Origin: Spirochaetia bacterium
GTDB taxonomy: Bacteria > Spirochaetota > Spirochaetia > Sphaerochaetales > Sphaerochaetaceae
Assembly: GCA_900769955.1 (NCBI GenBank)
Contig: CAAGIP010000188.1
Span: forward strand, 1-9,650
Reading direction: 5' to 3'
Length of the DNA stretch: 9,650 bases
Shown here piece after piece: positions 1 through 6,177 of the stretch. Numbering within the stretch: the first letter of the stretch is position 1; each line of letters opens with the position of its first letter. A program made the translations under genes and the position numbers. The notes below the pieces were generated by a model that was not told the origin of the DNA, made no database searches, and saw only the letters and a program-made list of their open reading frames with translations.

Positions 1-705
1 AGGACGGCCGTTGAAATGGTTGTTAAGCGCCATGAGGCCAACGATGATTACTTTGCATGCATAATCGACTGGAAGATGCCTGACATGAACGGCATTGAGA
101 CGACGCGTGAGATAAGAAGGCTTGTCGGAGCCGATGTCCCGATCATAATACTTTCCGCATATGACTGGTCCGAGATCGAGCAGGAAGCCAGGGAAGCAGG
201 TGCCAATGCATTCATCAGCAAACCTCTCTTCCGCTCCCGTCTGGTACGTACTTTCAGCCACCTGATGGGGGATGCGGAAGAAGGTGTGAGCGACAATGGC
301 ATGAATGCGCTGAAGGAGCTTGAGCTTAAGGGTAAGAGGGCACTGCTTGCTGAGGACAATGATCTCAACTATGAGATCGCGAAGGAGCTGCTGGAAATGA
401 CCGGGCTTGAAGTCAAAAGGGCTTCTGACGGCATTGAGGCAGTTGATGCGGTTGTGGAAGGGGAAGACGGCGCTTACGATATCATCTTCATGGATATCCA
501 GATGCCGAGAATGAACGGTTATGATGCGACAAGGGCCATAAGGGCGCTTCCGCGTGCCTATACAAGGAGTGTTCCGATAATCGCGATCACAGCCAACGCC
601 TTTGCAGAGGACATCCATGCGGCGAAGACCGTCGGCATGAACGAGCATATCGCGAAGCCTTTTGATTTCGCGACACTGGTCCGTGTACTCTCAAAGTGGC
701 TTTAA
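1..705 (+). CDS. Hybrid sensor kinase / multi-receiver protein, C-terminal part (two REC domains), 5' truncated
   Basis: The reading frame is open from base 1, so only the C-terminus of a larger protein is present. Counting from the internal ATG at 16, the first receiver domain lacks its beginning but keeps the phospho-acceptor Asp18 (IIDWKMPDMNG), the Ser of ILSAYD and the Lys of ISKPL. The second receiver domain is complete (about 107-229), with the acidic pair in LLAEDND, phospho-acceptor Asp160 (IFMDIQMP), Thr192 (AITAN) and Lys214 (IAKPF). Two tandem C-terminal receivers are typical of hybrid histidine kinases, where phosphate passes from the kinase His to a receiver Asp. The kinase core would lie upstream of the window. 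The protein ends right after the second receiver, so there is no C-terminal Hpt or DNA-binding output domain. The stop overlaps that of the convergent HTH gene in the palindrome TTTAAA. Domain calls are firm; the full protein class is inferred. Confidence 0.9.
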   Translation, partial: RTAVEMVVKRHEANDDYFACIIDWKMPDMNGIETTREIRRLVGADVPIIILSAYDWSEIEQEAREAGANAFISKPLFRSRLVRTFSHLMGDAEEGVSDNGMNALKELELKGKRALLAEDNDLNYEIAKELLEMTGLEVKRASDGIEAVDAVVEGEDGAYDIIFMDIQMPRMNGYDATRAIRALPRAYTRSVPIIAITANAFAEDIHAAKTVGMNEHIAKPFDFATLVRVLSKWL

Positions 706-995
706 AGCCTGCCCAGAAGATCCCTTATCTCATCCTTGATGTCCTCGCGGTTTCTGGGATCGCGGGGACGTTCGATATCTTCCAGCAGGTCCGAGAGCCT
801 GATGTCCAGGGCGTTGCATATTTTCATGACCGTGCGAAGGGCAGGGTTCCTGTCCCCACGCTCTATATACGCTATCATGTTCTGTGAAACACCTGCCCGC
901 ATTGAGAGCTCAAGCTGTGTGAGACCCGCTTTCCTGCGTTCTTCCTTGAGTCTTTTCGCGACCAGGCTCATCTCTTCATCGATTTTATCTGACAT
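702..995 (-). CDS. XRE/Cro-CI family HTH transcriptional regulator (97 aa)
   Basis: This is a small single-domain DNA-binding protein. Residues about 10-65 form a classic HTH_3 domain: a first helix (VAKRLKEERRKAGL), the TQLELSMRAGVSQNMIAYIERGDRNP helix-turn-helix core containing the usual S/Q recognition-helix start and ER-G-NP turn, and closing helices (MKICNALDIRLSDLL). The last 30 residues are highly charged (Arg/Asp/Glu) and have no recognised domain. Length is normal for stand-alone XRE regulators. The start ATG is followed at once by good coding sequence, but no strong Shine-Dalgarno is visible upstream. The gene is divergent from the hydrolase gene and convergent with the kinase fragment, sharing the TTTAAA stop overlap. 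XRE repressors often bind their own promoter, and an imperfect inverted pair of C/G runs lies in the divergent region. Its targets cannot be told from sequence. Confidence 0.9.
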   Translation of the reverse strand: MSDKIDEEMSLVAKRLKEERRKAGLTQLELSMRAGVSQNMIAYIERGDRNPALRTVMKICNALDIRLSDLLEDIERPRDPRNREDIKDEIRDLLGRL

Positions 996-1013
996 CTTGG
1001 CTTAAAAATAAGT

Positions 1014-1105
1014 TAAATACCCCCAAACTGCAAATCAATGGAGTGATTGTCCCCTGATATTTCAGCAAAATAGTGATAAATGTCAAATATTGGGGGGTAA
1101 ATTTT
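1014..1105. promoter_or_regulatory. Divergent intergenic region with inverted TACCCCC / GGGGGTA elements
   Basis: The region between the HTH gene and the hydrolase holds an imperfect inverted repeat of homopolymeric elements: TAAATACCCCCAAA at 1014-1027 and TATTGGGGGGTAAAT at 1088-1102, about 60 bp apart. This spacing and symmetry could suit an operator pair for the adjacent XRE regulator. On the minus strand a TTGACA (1086-1081) could be a -35 for the HTH gene, but no convincing -10 follows at the right distance. No clear plus-strand promoter was found either. The regulatory role is an inference. Confidence 0.3.
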
Positions 1106-1108
1106 GTC

Positions 1109-1153
1109 ATGAGGGAAAAATACCTTAAGAAACGCATATTTCTTGAAGAATGA
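1109..1153 (+). CDS. Possible 14-codon leader ORF in front of the hydrolase
   Basis: ATG at 1109 opens a 14-codon ORF (MREKYLKKRIFLEE) preceded by a G-rich stretch (GGGGGGTAA, about ten bases upstream) that could serve as a weak ribosome site. Its TGA at 1151 lies just before the alternative hydrolase start ATG at 1158, an arrangement that would permit translational coupling. It has no recognisable motif and may be chance. It is also in a different frame from the hydrolase, so a frameshifted longer N-terminus cannot be excluded. Confidence 0.2.
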   Translation: MREKYLKKRIFLEE

Positions 1154-1178
1154 GGCGATGGGGATTATCTTTTCAGAC

Positions 1179-1183
1179 AGGAG
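1179..1183 (+). promoter_or_regulatory. Ribosome binding site deciding the hydrolase start
   Basis: AGGAG is placed seven bases before ATG 1191. This is the best Shine-Dalgarno spacing of the three in-frame start candidates (1143, 1158, 1191). Confidence 0.6.
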
Positions 1184-1190
1184 AAAGGAA

Positions 1191-2147
1191 ATGGAAGAAT
1201 ATATAAGTGAAAACGGCTATGAAGAGACCATGAGGGGGAAGATAATCCCGTATCTCAGTTCGCTTTCCGAGCGTGTGGACATCACATCCCCCAGGAATGG
1301 CCACCGCACCGTGGCAGAGCACTTTCCTTTAAAAGACAGCAGGGGAACAGTCGTGGTGCTCCACGGCTTCACTGAAGGAATACTGAAGTACAGCGAGGCG
1401 GTATACACCTTTCTCTCCCACGGCTATGAAGTATACATCATCGAGCACTACGGTCATGGAAGAAGTGACCGCGATGAGGATGTGCATGATGATCCCTCAA
1501 AGGTCAGCGTGAAGGACTTCGACATCTACACTGAAGATCTTCTTGAACTTGTGAAAAAGATAAAGACAAAGCCGCTTTACCTCTTCGGCCACTCGATGGG
1601 CGGTGGCATCGCGGTCCGTTTTCTTGAGGAGCATCCGGGGTATTTTGATAAGGCAGTGCTCTCCGCTCCCATGACAGGCATGAACATGGGAGGAATCCCC
1701 GTTCCCATCGCGAAGGCGCTCTCTGGCCTGATGTGCGCACTCGGTAAAGGCGGAAGTTACGTTCTGGGCCATCATGCATTCACGGATGACGGAGACTTTG
1801 AGCACTCTCCGGACAAAAGCCGTGAGCGCTGGGCGTTCTTCGAGAAAATCAAGAGGGAAAACACCTGCTACCGCTCAAACGGCGCTACCTGGGCCTGGGT
1901 ACGCTCCTCACTTAAGGCAACATCCCTGATGAAAAGAAAAAAAGAAGCTCAAAGGATTGACTGTCCCGTACTGCTTTTGCAGGCTGAGAGTGACCACTCT
2001 GTCGATAAGCCCTCACAGGTAAGGTTTTCCGCCCTGTCCGATAAGATAACACTGAAGGAAATAAAGGGCAGCAAGCATGAGATCATGTTCAGCAGTGATG
2101 ACGTGAACCGCACATTCTGGAGTGAAGTGTTCTCTTTCCTGAGTTAG
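1191..2147 (+). CDS. Alpha/beta hydrolase, lysophospholipase / monoacylglycerol lipase-like
   Basis: This is a serine hydrolase of the Hydrolase_4 (PldB/YtpA/MGL-like) group. These enzymes cleave fatty-acyl esters of lysophospholipids or monoacylglycerols. With 318 residues it has the usual length. Visible elements, numbered from the chosen start, are the oxyanion-hole HGF (His58), the nucleophile elbow GHSMGG with Ser135, a helical lid region (about 165-240), the acid Asp268 in LLLQAESDHSVD, and His296 in KGSKHEIMF. These give a complete Ser-Asp-His triad. No signal peptide is seen, so a cytoplasmic or inner-membrane-associated role is likely. The start at 1191 is preferred because AGGAG lies seven bases upstream. 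In-frame alternatives are TTG 1143 and ATG 1158, which add 16 or 11 residues but have poorer ribosome sites. A small membrane protein follows after 31 bp. The precise substrate cannot be told. Confidence 0.9.
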   Translation: MEEYISENGYEETMRGKIIPYLSSLSERVDITSPRNGHRTVAEHFPLKDSRGTVVVLHGFTEGILKYSEAVYTFLSHGYEVYIIEHYGHGRSDRDEDVHDDPSKVSVKDFDIYTEDLLELVKKIKTKPLYLFGHSMGGGIAVRFLEEHPGYFDKAVLSAPMTGMNMGGIPVPIAKALSGLMCALGKGGSYVLGHHAFTDDGDFEHSPDKSRERWAFFEKIKRENTCYRSNGATWAWVRSSLKATSLMKRKKEAQRIDCPVLLLQAESDHSVDKPSQVRFSALSDKITLKEIKGSKHEIMFSSDDVNRTFWSEVFSFLS

Positions 2148-2178
2148 CTTTTTCCCGATTCATGATTATCTTTGATTT

Positions 2179-2457
2179 ATGAGCGGAAGAACAAAGTTAG
2201 TCATTATTTCAGCCATCCTCGTCGGTGCAATGTTCATTTCGGCAGGAATCTCAATGACAATGCTTGATGGAGAGATGATCACTATCGGGGGTTTTTCCCT
2301 TCCCGCGGCAGCGGGAGTACTATGCATTCCCCTGCTTGCACTTATCTACACGATCATAAGGATAAGGACTGGAGAACTGGGCAGGGGCGCCGTCATACTG
2401 CTTTCAGCAGTGCTTGTTCTCATGTGTTTTTCCTGCTTCGTGATGATATTTTCTTGA
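2179..2457 (+). CDS. Small three-helix membrane protein, unknown function
   Basis: I do not recognise this 92-residue protein. It has three hydrophobic segments: about 7-27 (VIISAILVGAMFISAGIS), 40-62 (LPAAAGVLCIPLLALIYTII) and 72-91 (VILLSAVLVLMCFSCFVMIF). Basic residues (SGRTK at the N-terminus, RIRTGELGR between helices 2 and 3) suggest the N-terminus and the second loop are cytoplasmic. No enzymatic motif is present. The start has almost no Shine-Dalgarno (TTTGATTT precedes it), so expression may depend on coupling to the hydrolase, which ends 31 bp upstream. The lipoprotein gene begins 33 bp downstream on the same strand. Consistent hydrophobic patterning across the whole frame supports a real gene. 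A small holin-like or accessory membrane protein would look similar, but nothing specific supports that. Confidence 0.6.
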   Translation: MSGRTKLVIISAILVGAMFISAGISMTMLDGEMITIGGFSLPAAAGVLCIPLLALIYTIIRIRTGELGRGAVILLSAVLVLMCFSCFVMIFS

Positions 2458-2490
2458 AACGGATGATAACATGAGGCTATTCTGTTTCTC

Positions 2491-3399
2491 ATGAAAACGA
2501 TGATCGTGACATTACTTTCACTCATCCTTCTCTTCTCATGCTCTCTTGACAATGTATGGCAGAAGACAGGTGCGGCGGAAAAAAAGCCCCTGGCGCTTAC
2601 TGCCAGTGTATATGAGGGTAATAAAGAGAACGGAAAACTGGATATGGTGAGTGCCATCCTTGGAGACGGGCATGCAATAAGCTTCAGTGTGGACATGCCT
2701 GATGAGTTCACCGGAAAGATCCTGAGGAGCCTTTCTTCCGATGAGCTTGAGACCCTGACGGCGACTATAAAGGCAAAGTGCTATACCGATGATGAAATGA
2801 GGGCATTTCTTTCAGCACCTCTTTCCGATGAGACCATAACTGCCGGTATGCGTGGAGCCGCACAGCTCTTTGATGCATGCTCCGATAAGATAACTCTTGC
2901 CATCACTTCATGTCTTCCGATTTTTGAAATCAGAGACGATGCCTCGGACGAAGAGCGCTCATTCGGGGAATTCTACAACAGAGTCATAAATGAAATGACA
3001 AAGTGGATTGAAGGACAGATAGATGGCTTCTTCGCACCGGTAACATCATTTCTTTCTTCCGACACGCTTACAAACGGTGATTACATAACCTGCCAGCTGA
3101 CAGTAAATCTTGTGGACGGACTGCTTGAGAGCATCGAGGATGTCTTTGCCTCAGCTTCTGCTGAGATCAGCAAACCGAGAAGCCTCGATCTCACGAGTTC
3201 TGAAGGAAGGGAAAAGATAAAGACAACCATAACAAAGGCAGGTGTTTCGGTTGCAAAAGATGCGGTATCATCAGTGTGTCACAATCTCCTGACTCCCATC
3301 GCATGCATGGACCAGATAACAAACGTCTATGGCTCCGAGGTTAAGCTTCCGAGTATCTCATCTCTGCTTTCAGTCCTGACGGGAGGTGCAATGAAATGA
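2491..3399 (+). CDS. Predicted lipoprotein, unknown family
   Basis: This 302-residue protein begins with a lipoprotein signal: a hydrophobic stretch followed by LLFSC, with the lipid-modified Cys at residue 17. This fits the relaxed spirochaetal lipobox. The mature part is mostly helical and rich in Ser, Asp and Glu, with no transmembrane segment and no motif I can name. Additional Cys residues in the mature part (for example in AKCYTDD, FDACSD and SCLPIF) could form disulfides. The C-terminus holds a hydrophobic, regular stretch (about 240-300). The gene overlaps the start of the next gene, an outer-membrane barrel, by four bases (ATGA), and its last codons include that gene's strong GGAGG ribosome site. 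Coupled translation suggests the two act together at the outer membrane. The ATG at 2491 has only a distant GAGG upstream; ATG 2500 is a close alternative. Confidence 0.8.
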   Translation: MKTMIVTLLSLILLFSCSLDNVWQKTGAAEKKPLALTASVYEGNKENGKLDMVSAILGDGHAISFSVDMPDEFTGKILRSLSSDELETLTATIKAKCYTDDEMRAFLSAPLSDETITAGMRGAAQLFDACSDKITLAITSCLPIFEIRDDASDEERSFGEFYNRVINEMTKWIEGQIDGFFAPVTSFLSSDTLTNGDYITCQLTVNLVDGLLESIEDVFASASAEISKPRSLDLTSSEGREKIKTTITKAGVSVAKDAVSSVCHNLLTPIACMDQITNVYGSEVKLPSISSLLSVLTGGAMK

Positions 3400-4487
3400 A
3401 AAAGCTCTTATCACTGCTCCTGATTCTCACCCTGTCTCTTCAGCTGCTATGTGCAACTGACATGTTCCATAATCTCCATGATACTTCATACAGGGATCTT
3501 CCCATGCGATATTCCGCCATGGGGGAAAGCGGAATATCGCTTTCCCGCGATGAAGATTCCCTGTCCGTCAATGCGGGAGCAGTGAGGACAAAGGGGTTCA
3601 GGCTTATTGTTCCGTCAGTAAGGGTTGATCTTCTCAATTGTGCCCACCTTAAGGACATCGACTTCATTAAGATCTCAAAGGGGGAAATCTCCGCAATTTC
3701 AGATGCGGTTTCATTTCTTTCGGGGGATGCCCCGATCGCAAGGCTGTCCCTTGGAACGGCGATGCAGATAAACGGTTTCGATCTTGGCCTTAATGCCACT
3801 TGCGGACTTTTCAGCAGCGGGGAAAGCATTGCCGCGATGTTCACGGGTTATGCTGACGGCTCACTCTCAGCCGGATATGCACACCGCTTTTCCTTAAGCG
3901 AAGAATACGCCCTCACACTCGGCGGAACCGGACATGTGAATCTGAGGTTCTCAACGACTGCCGTCGACGTTAACACTTTCGTTGATTATGTGACGGAAAA
4001 AAGCACAAAGCTGATCGGCGGTATAGTGAGTGGCTATTCCCTCTCACTTGATCTCGGTGCGACACTTGAACTTCCATATGGTTTTTCAGCGGCACTTTCA
4101 GTAAATGACATTTCATCCCCATATACGTATTCTGTAGGAACTGTTATCTCTGTTCCCTGTAATATTACCCTGGGATCAGGATGGAGAATGAGGGCCATTG
4201 GCTTTCTGGATCTCCAGGCTGCAGTGGATGTCACGGACATTATCGGACTTGTCAGGGATTTCTCACCCTCGGAGATGCTCTATCACCTCAACATGGGTGC
4301 GGGCGCGGGGCTTTGGAACATGCTCAGCGTTTACGGCGGACTCAAGGGAGGATATCCATCCTTCGGTGCAAGGGTAAAACTGCTCTTTGCTGAGATCTCA
4401 GCCTCCTACACCATAAGTGAGTACTCCCGCTACATGGGGTACAACCCCAAGGACATGCTGAGCCTCCAGCTGAGACTTGTGTTCTGA
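3396..4487 (+). CDS. PorV/FadL-like outer-membrane beta-barrel protein
   Basis: This is a 363-residue exported protein. A signal peptide (about 1-20, LLSLLLILTLSLQLLCA) is followed by a segment typical of PorV/FadL-type barrels: MRYSAMGESGISLSRDEDSLSVNAG corresponds to the AMGGAGVA...D..A...NPA region of that family, here with NAGA at the position of NPA. The remainder shows alternating polar/hydrophobic strands rich in Gly, Tyr and Ser. The chain ends in LQLRLVF, with the terminal Phe used as the beta-barrel assembly signal. The likely location is the outer membrane, where it could serve as a pore, hydrophobic-substrate channel or assembly partner of the lipoprotein. LLC at residue 19 resembles a lipobox, but Leu just before Cys makes signal peptidase I cleavage after Ala20 more likely. 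GGAGG at 3382-3386, nine bases upstream, supports the start. A strong hairpin follows the stop. Confidence 0.8.
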   Translation: MKKLLSLLLILTLSLQLLCATDMFHNLHDTSYRDLPMRYSAMGESGISLSRDEDSLSVNAGAVRTKGFRLIVPSVRVDLLNCAHLKDIDFIKISKGEISAISDAVSFLSGDAPIARLSLGTAMQINGFDLGLNATCGLFSSGESIAAMFTGYADGSLSAGYAHRFSLSEEYALTLGGTGHVNLRFSTTAVDVNTFVDYVTEKSTKLIGGIVSGYSLSLDLGATLELPYGFSAALSVNDISSPYTYSVGTVISVPCNITLGSGWRMRAIGFLDLQAAVDVTDIIGLVRDFSPSEMLYHLNMGAGAGLWNMLSVYGGLKGGYPSFGARVKLLFAEISASYTISEYSRYMGYNPKDMLSLQLRLVF

Positions 4488-4490
4488 GGA

Positions 4491-4520
4491 ATTGAAGCTC
4501 CCCTTCCGGGAGCTTCAATT
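4491..4520. terminator. Bidirectional hairpin terminator between convergent genes
   Basis: ATTGAAGCTCCC (4491-4502) pairs perfectly with GGGAGCTTCAAT (4508-4519), a 12-bp stem with a five-base CTTCC loop. The plus side is followed by a short T-rich stretch (TTTCATTT). The minus side has a poorer tail. It sits between the stops of the barrel gene (4487) and the permease gene (4526) and can serve both. Confidence 0.8.
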
Positions 4521-4525
4521 TCATT

Positions 4526-5863
4526 TCAGGCGTTTTTCCTGTCAGGGATGATTAGTGACATTATCATTGCAACCACGAATACACCTGCAACGGGGTTTCC
4601 TGCAAATATGTCTCCTACGACGGGCGGGAAGGCAGCAAAGAAACCATCGACCTGTGTCACTCCGATTCCGACACAGAGGGATGTGGCAACGATGAGTGTC
4701 GTCTTCTCATTCCAGGGAATCGAGTTGAGCATTGTTATTCCGCTGACGATTATCGCACCGAACATGATGACTGTACAGCCTCCGAGAACGCAGGAAGGAA
4801 GTGTTGAGAAGAATGCACCGATAGGCGGGAAAAGGCCGGAGATGATCAGTGTGAGGGCACCGAACATGATCGTGAATCTGTTAACGACCTTGGTCATGGC
4901 AACAAGACCCACGTTCTGACTGAATGAAGTAATGGGTGAGCAGCCGAAGACTCCTGCGGAGACAGCTGACATAAAGCCGTCACAGCAGAGGGAACCGGAT
5001 ACCTCACGCTCGGTAATGTCACGTCCGAGTCCCCCCTGACAGATTGCGGTGGTATCCCCGATTGTCTCTGCGGCAGAGACAAGGAAAACCAGTGTGACGG
5101 AAACAATGGCACCTAAATCGAACTTCGGGGCCGTGGCAAAGAGGCGCGGGAAGGAAACGAATCCCAGCTCATTGACAGTCGCCATCATCGATGAAAAGTC
5201 AACCATGCCGAAGAAGATCGAGATTACGTAGCCGACGGCAAGTCCCATCAGGACGTAAAGGTTCTTCATGAAGCCTTTAGTGAAGGTGTGGAAGAGAAGG
5301 CATGCAAGCAGCGTGATGCCTCCGACCGCAAGGTTCTGCCAGGAGCCGATCGGATAAGCACCTGAGGATGCAAGGGTTGATATTCCGGTTGAAAGCAGTG
5401 AGAATCCGATTGTCGTCACGACACATGCACTGACGACGGGAGTGATGAAGCGCCTCCAGTATTTCGCAGTAAGCCCAAGTATTCCTTCTATGCATCCGCC
5501 GACCATTACGGCTCCTATCATGATGCCGTAATCACGGGATGCAAGCAGCATCATGGGCGAGAGGAATGTGAAGCTTAAACCCATCACGACGGGAAGCCTG
5601 GCTCCAACTTTCCAGACTGGGTAGAGCTGGATAAGCGTGCCCAGACCAGCGATGAGCATTGCGGCCTGGATGAGACGTGCAGTGTCAGCTGTGGAGAACG
5701 GCTGACCGTCAATGAGTGCGACGCCCGAGATCAGGATGATCGGGGTGACGTTTGAGACGAACATGGCAAGTACGTGCTGAAGACCGAAGGGAATGGCCTT
5801 ACCAACCGGTACCCTTCCGTCGAGCGAGTAGATGTTTGAAACATCCGCTTTTTCATGATTCAT
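4526..5863 (-). CDS. NCS2 family nucleobase:cation symporter, xanthine/purine type
   Basis: This is an inner-membrane proton- or sodium-coupled nucleobase importer of the NCS2 (NAT) family. With 445 residues and about 14 predicted hydrophobic helices it is full length. Family marks are GLQH in the first helix (Gln29-His30), the helix-8 ETIGD motif with Glu266, and the NCS2 signature FSQNVGLVAMTKVVNR (Gln316-Asn317) in helix 10. The ETIGD sequence, rather than the EHIG of UraA-type uracil carriers, and the SQNVG signature favour the xanthine/uric-acid subgroup. Substrate remains inferred. An upstream in-frame TTG (5890) would give a longer ORF, but ATG 5863 has a clear GAGGTG ribosome site seven bases before it, so the shorter form is chosen. 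It stands alone, divergent from the ABC importer operon, and ends at a shared hairpin. Confidence 0.92.
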   Translation of the reverse strand: MNHEKADVSNIYSLDGRVPVGKAIPFGLQHVLAMFVSNVTPIILISGVALIDGQPFSTADTARLIQAAMLIAGLGTLIQLYPVWKVGARLPVVMGLSFTFLSPMMLLASRDYGIMIGAVMVGGCIEGILGLTAKYWRRFITPVVSACVVTTIGFSLLSTGISTLASSGAYPIGSWQNLAVGGITLLACLLFHTFTKGFMKNLYVLMGLAVGYVISIFFGMVDFSSMMATVNELGFVSFPRLFATAPKFDLGAIVSVTLVFLVSAAETIGDTTAICQGGLGRDITEREVSGSLCCDGFMSAVSAGVFGCSPITSFSQNVGLVAMTKVVNRFTIMFGALTLIISGLFPPIGAFFSTLPSCVLGGCTVIMFGAIIVSGITMLNSIPWNEKTTLIVATSLCVGIGVTQVDGFFAAFPPVVGDIFAGNPVAGVFVVAMIMSLIIPDRKNA

Positions 5864-5952
5864 TTGATTCACCTCTTTTTTTTGCAACAAAACGCAACAA
5901 TTATTGAACCATGAATCAGCCTGAAAAGCAACATCTATTTTTCTGCTTTTGG

Positions 5953-5958
5953 ATTATA
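5953..5958 (-). promoter_or_regulatory. Candidate -10 element for the NCS2 permease
   Basis: A perfect TATAAT is present on the minus strand about 90 bases before the permease start. No good -35 lies 16-18 bases upstream (the hexamer there is TCCCCA), so the promoter may need an activator or be weak. The implied 5' UTR has no riboswitch I recognise. A 7-bp AAAAGCA/TGCTTTT inverted repeat (5924-5950) lies at the expected transcript start. Confidence 0.45.
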
Positions 5959-5989
5959 GCGTTATTTTCAAAAGTTGGGGAAAAAAGCC

Positions 5990-6018
5990 TTGACCAATAC
6001 CCCCTCATAATTTATAAG
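5990..6018 (+). promoter_or_regulatory. Sigma70-type promoter of the ABC importer operon
   Basis: TTGACC (5990-5995), a 17-bp spacer and TATAAG (6013-6018) form a near-consensus promoter. Transcription would start near 6024-6027, giving a leader of about 150 bases before the ATPase start. Confidence 0.7.
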
Positions 6019-6020
6019 GG
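6002..6020. promoter_or_regulatory. Palindromic operator candidate over the importer promoter
   Basis: CCCTCATAATTTATAAGGG is a 19-bp palindrome with a single mismatched pair (C/A) around a central T. It covers the -10 and most of the spacer, so a bound dimeric regulator would block RNA polymerase. A second, wider inverted repeat (CCAATAC 5994-6000 with GTATTGG 6038-6044) surrounds it. The regulator is not identified. Confidence 0.5.
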
Positions 6021-6024
6021 TGTT

Positions 6025-6165
6025 GTTTAAATAATTTGTATTGGATGAGGTAATCTGAAGCCATGAAAAAAGTCGACAGGGGAAAGTGCGGGTACAACTA
6101 GTAAGCTGAGCTTACCGGTCGGTCCGTCGTGTTTTCCTCCTCGCATTTTTCATTTCAGTAAATCC
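6025..6165 (+). ncRNA. Candidate structured leader RNA (cis-regulatory) of the importer operon
   Basis: The transcribed leader can fold into one long hairpin spanning 6063-6153. The outer stem ATGAAAAA (6063-6070) pairs perfectly with TTTTTCAT (6146-6153). A short CGA/TCG step follows (6074-6076 with 6141-6143), then a 13-pair helix with several G-U pairs (6079-6091 with 6127-6139). The apex holds a perfect GTAAGC-TGA-GCTTAC hairpin (6101-6115) flanked by unpaired, G/C-rich stretches that could form a binding pocket. It matches no riboswitch class or T-box that I recognise. The 3' strand contains CCTCC, which could also pair with the ATPase ribosome site. The structure was paired by eye; function is inferred. 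Confidence 0.45.
6063..6101 (+). CDS. Possible 12-residue leader peptide ORF
   Basis: ATG 6063 to TAG 6101 encodes MKKVDRGKCGYN. A GAGG (6047-6050) lies 12 bases upstream, farther than ideal, and GAAG is closer. The ORF covers the 5' strand of the leader hairpin, so translating it would open the stem. It has no run of one amino acid as in classic attenuators. It may be chance. Confidence 0.25.
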   Translation: MKKVDRGKCGYN

Positions 6166-6177
6166 TTGTGGAGTGAG

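Larger units (their letters stand above)
5864..6177. other. 314-bp divergent intergenic region
   Basis: This gene-free stretch separates the NCS2 permease (minus) from the ABC importer (plus). From left to right it contains the permease ribosome site and a TATAAT for the minus strand; an A/T-rich section; a plus-strand promoter with an embedded palindrome (5990-6020) inside a wider inverted repeat (5994-6044); and a structured plus-strand leader (about 6025-6177). Confidence 0.8.

Noticed and set aside
696..1005. Plus-strand ORFs opposite the HTH gene
   Set aside because: They are antisense to a clear XRE domain and show no domain features or ribosome site.
3440..3460. Lipobox in the outer-membrane barrel protein (LLC at residue 19)
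   Set aside because: Leu directly before Cys is unfavourable for signal peptidase II, and the C-terminal Phe and barrel pattern point to a normally cleaved barrel protein.
5870..5960. Purine or pyrimidine riboswitch upstream of the NCS2 permease
   Set aside because: The leader is AT-rich and lacks the conserved purine-riboswitch core; only a weak 7-bp inverted repeat at the transcript start was found.
6101..6115. GTAAGC-TGA-GCTTAC as a rho-independent terminator in the leader
   Set aside because: No T-run follows the stem; it is better read as the apical hairpin of the leader RNA.
6166..6177. TTG start for the ABC ATPase, and TTG 5890 for the permease
   Set aside because: Both longer forms add residues not seen in the families, and each downstream ATG has its own properly placed ribosome site.
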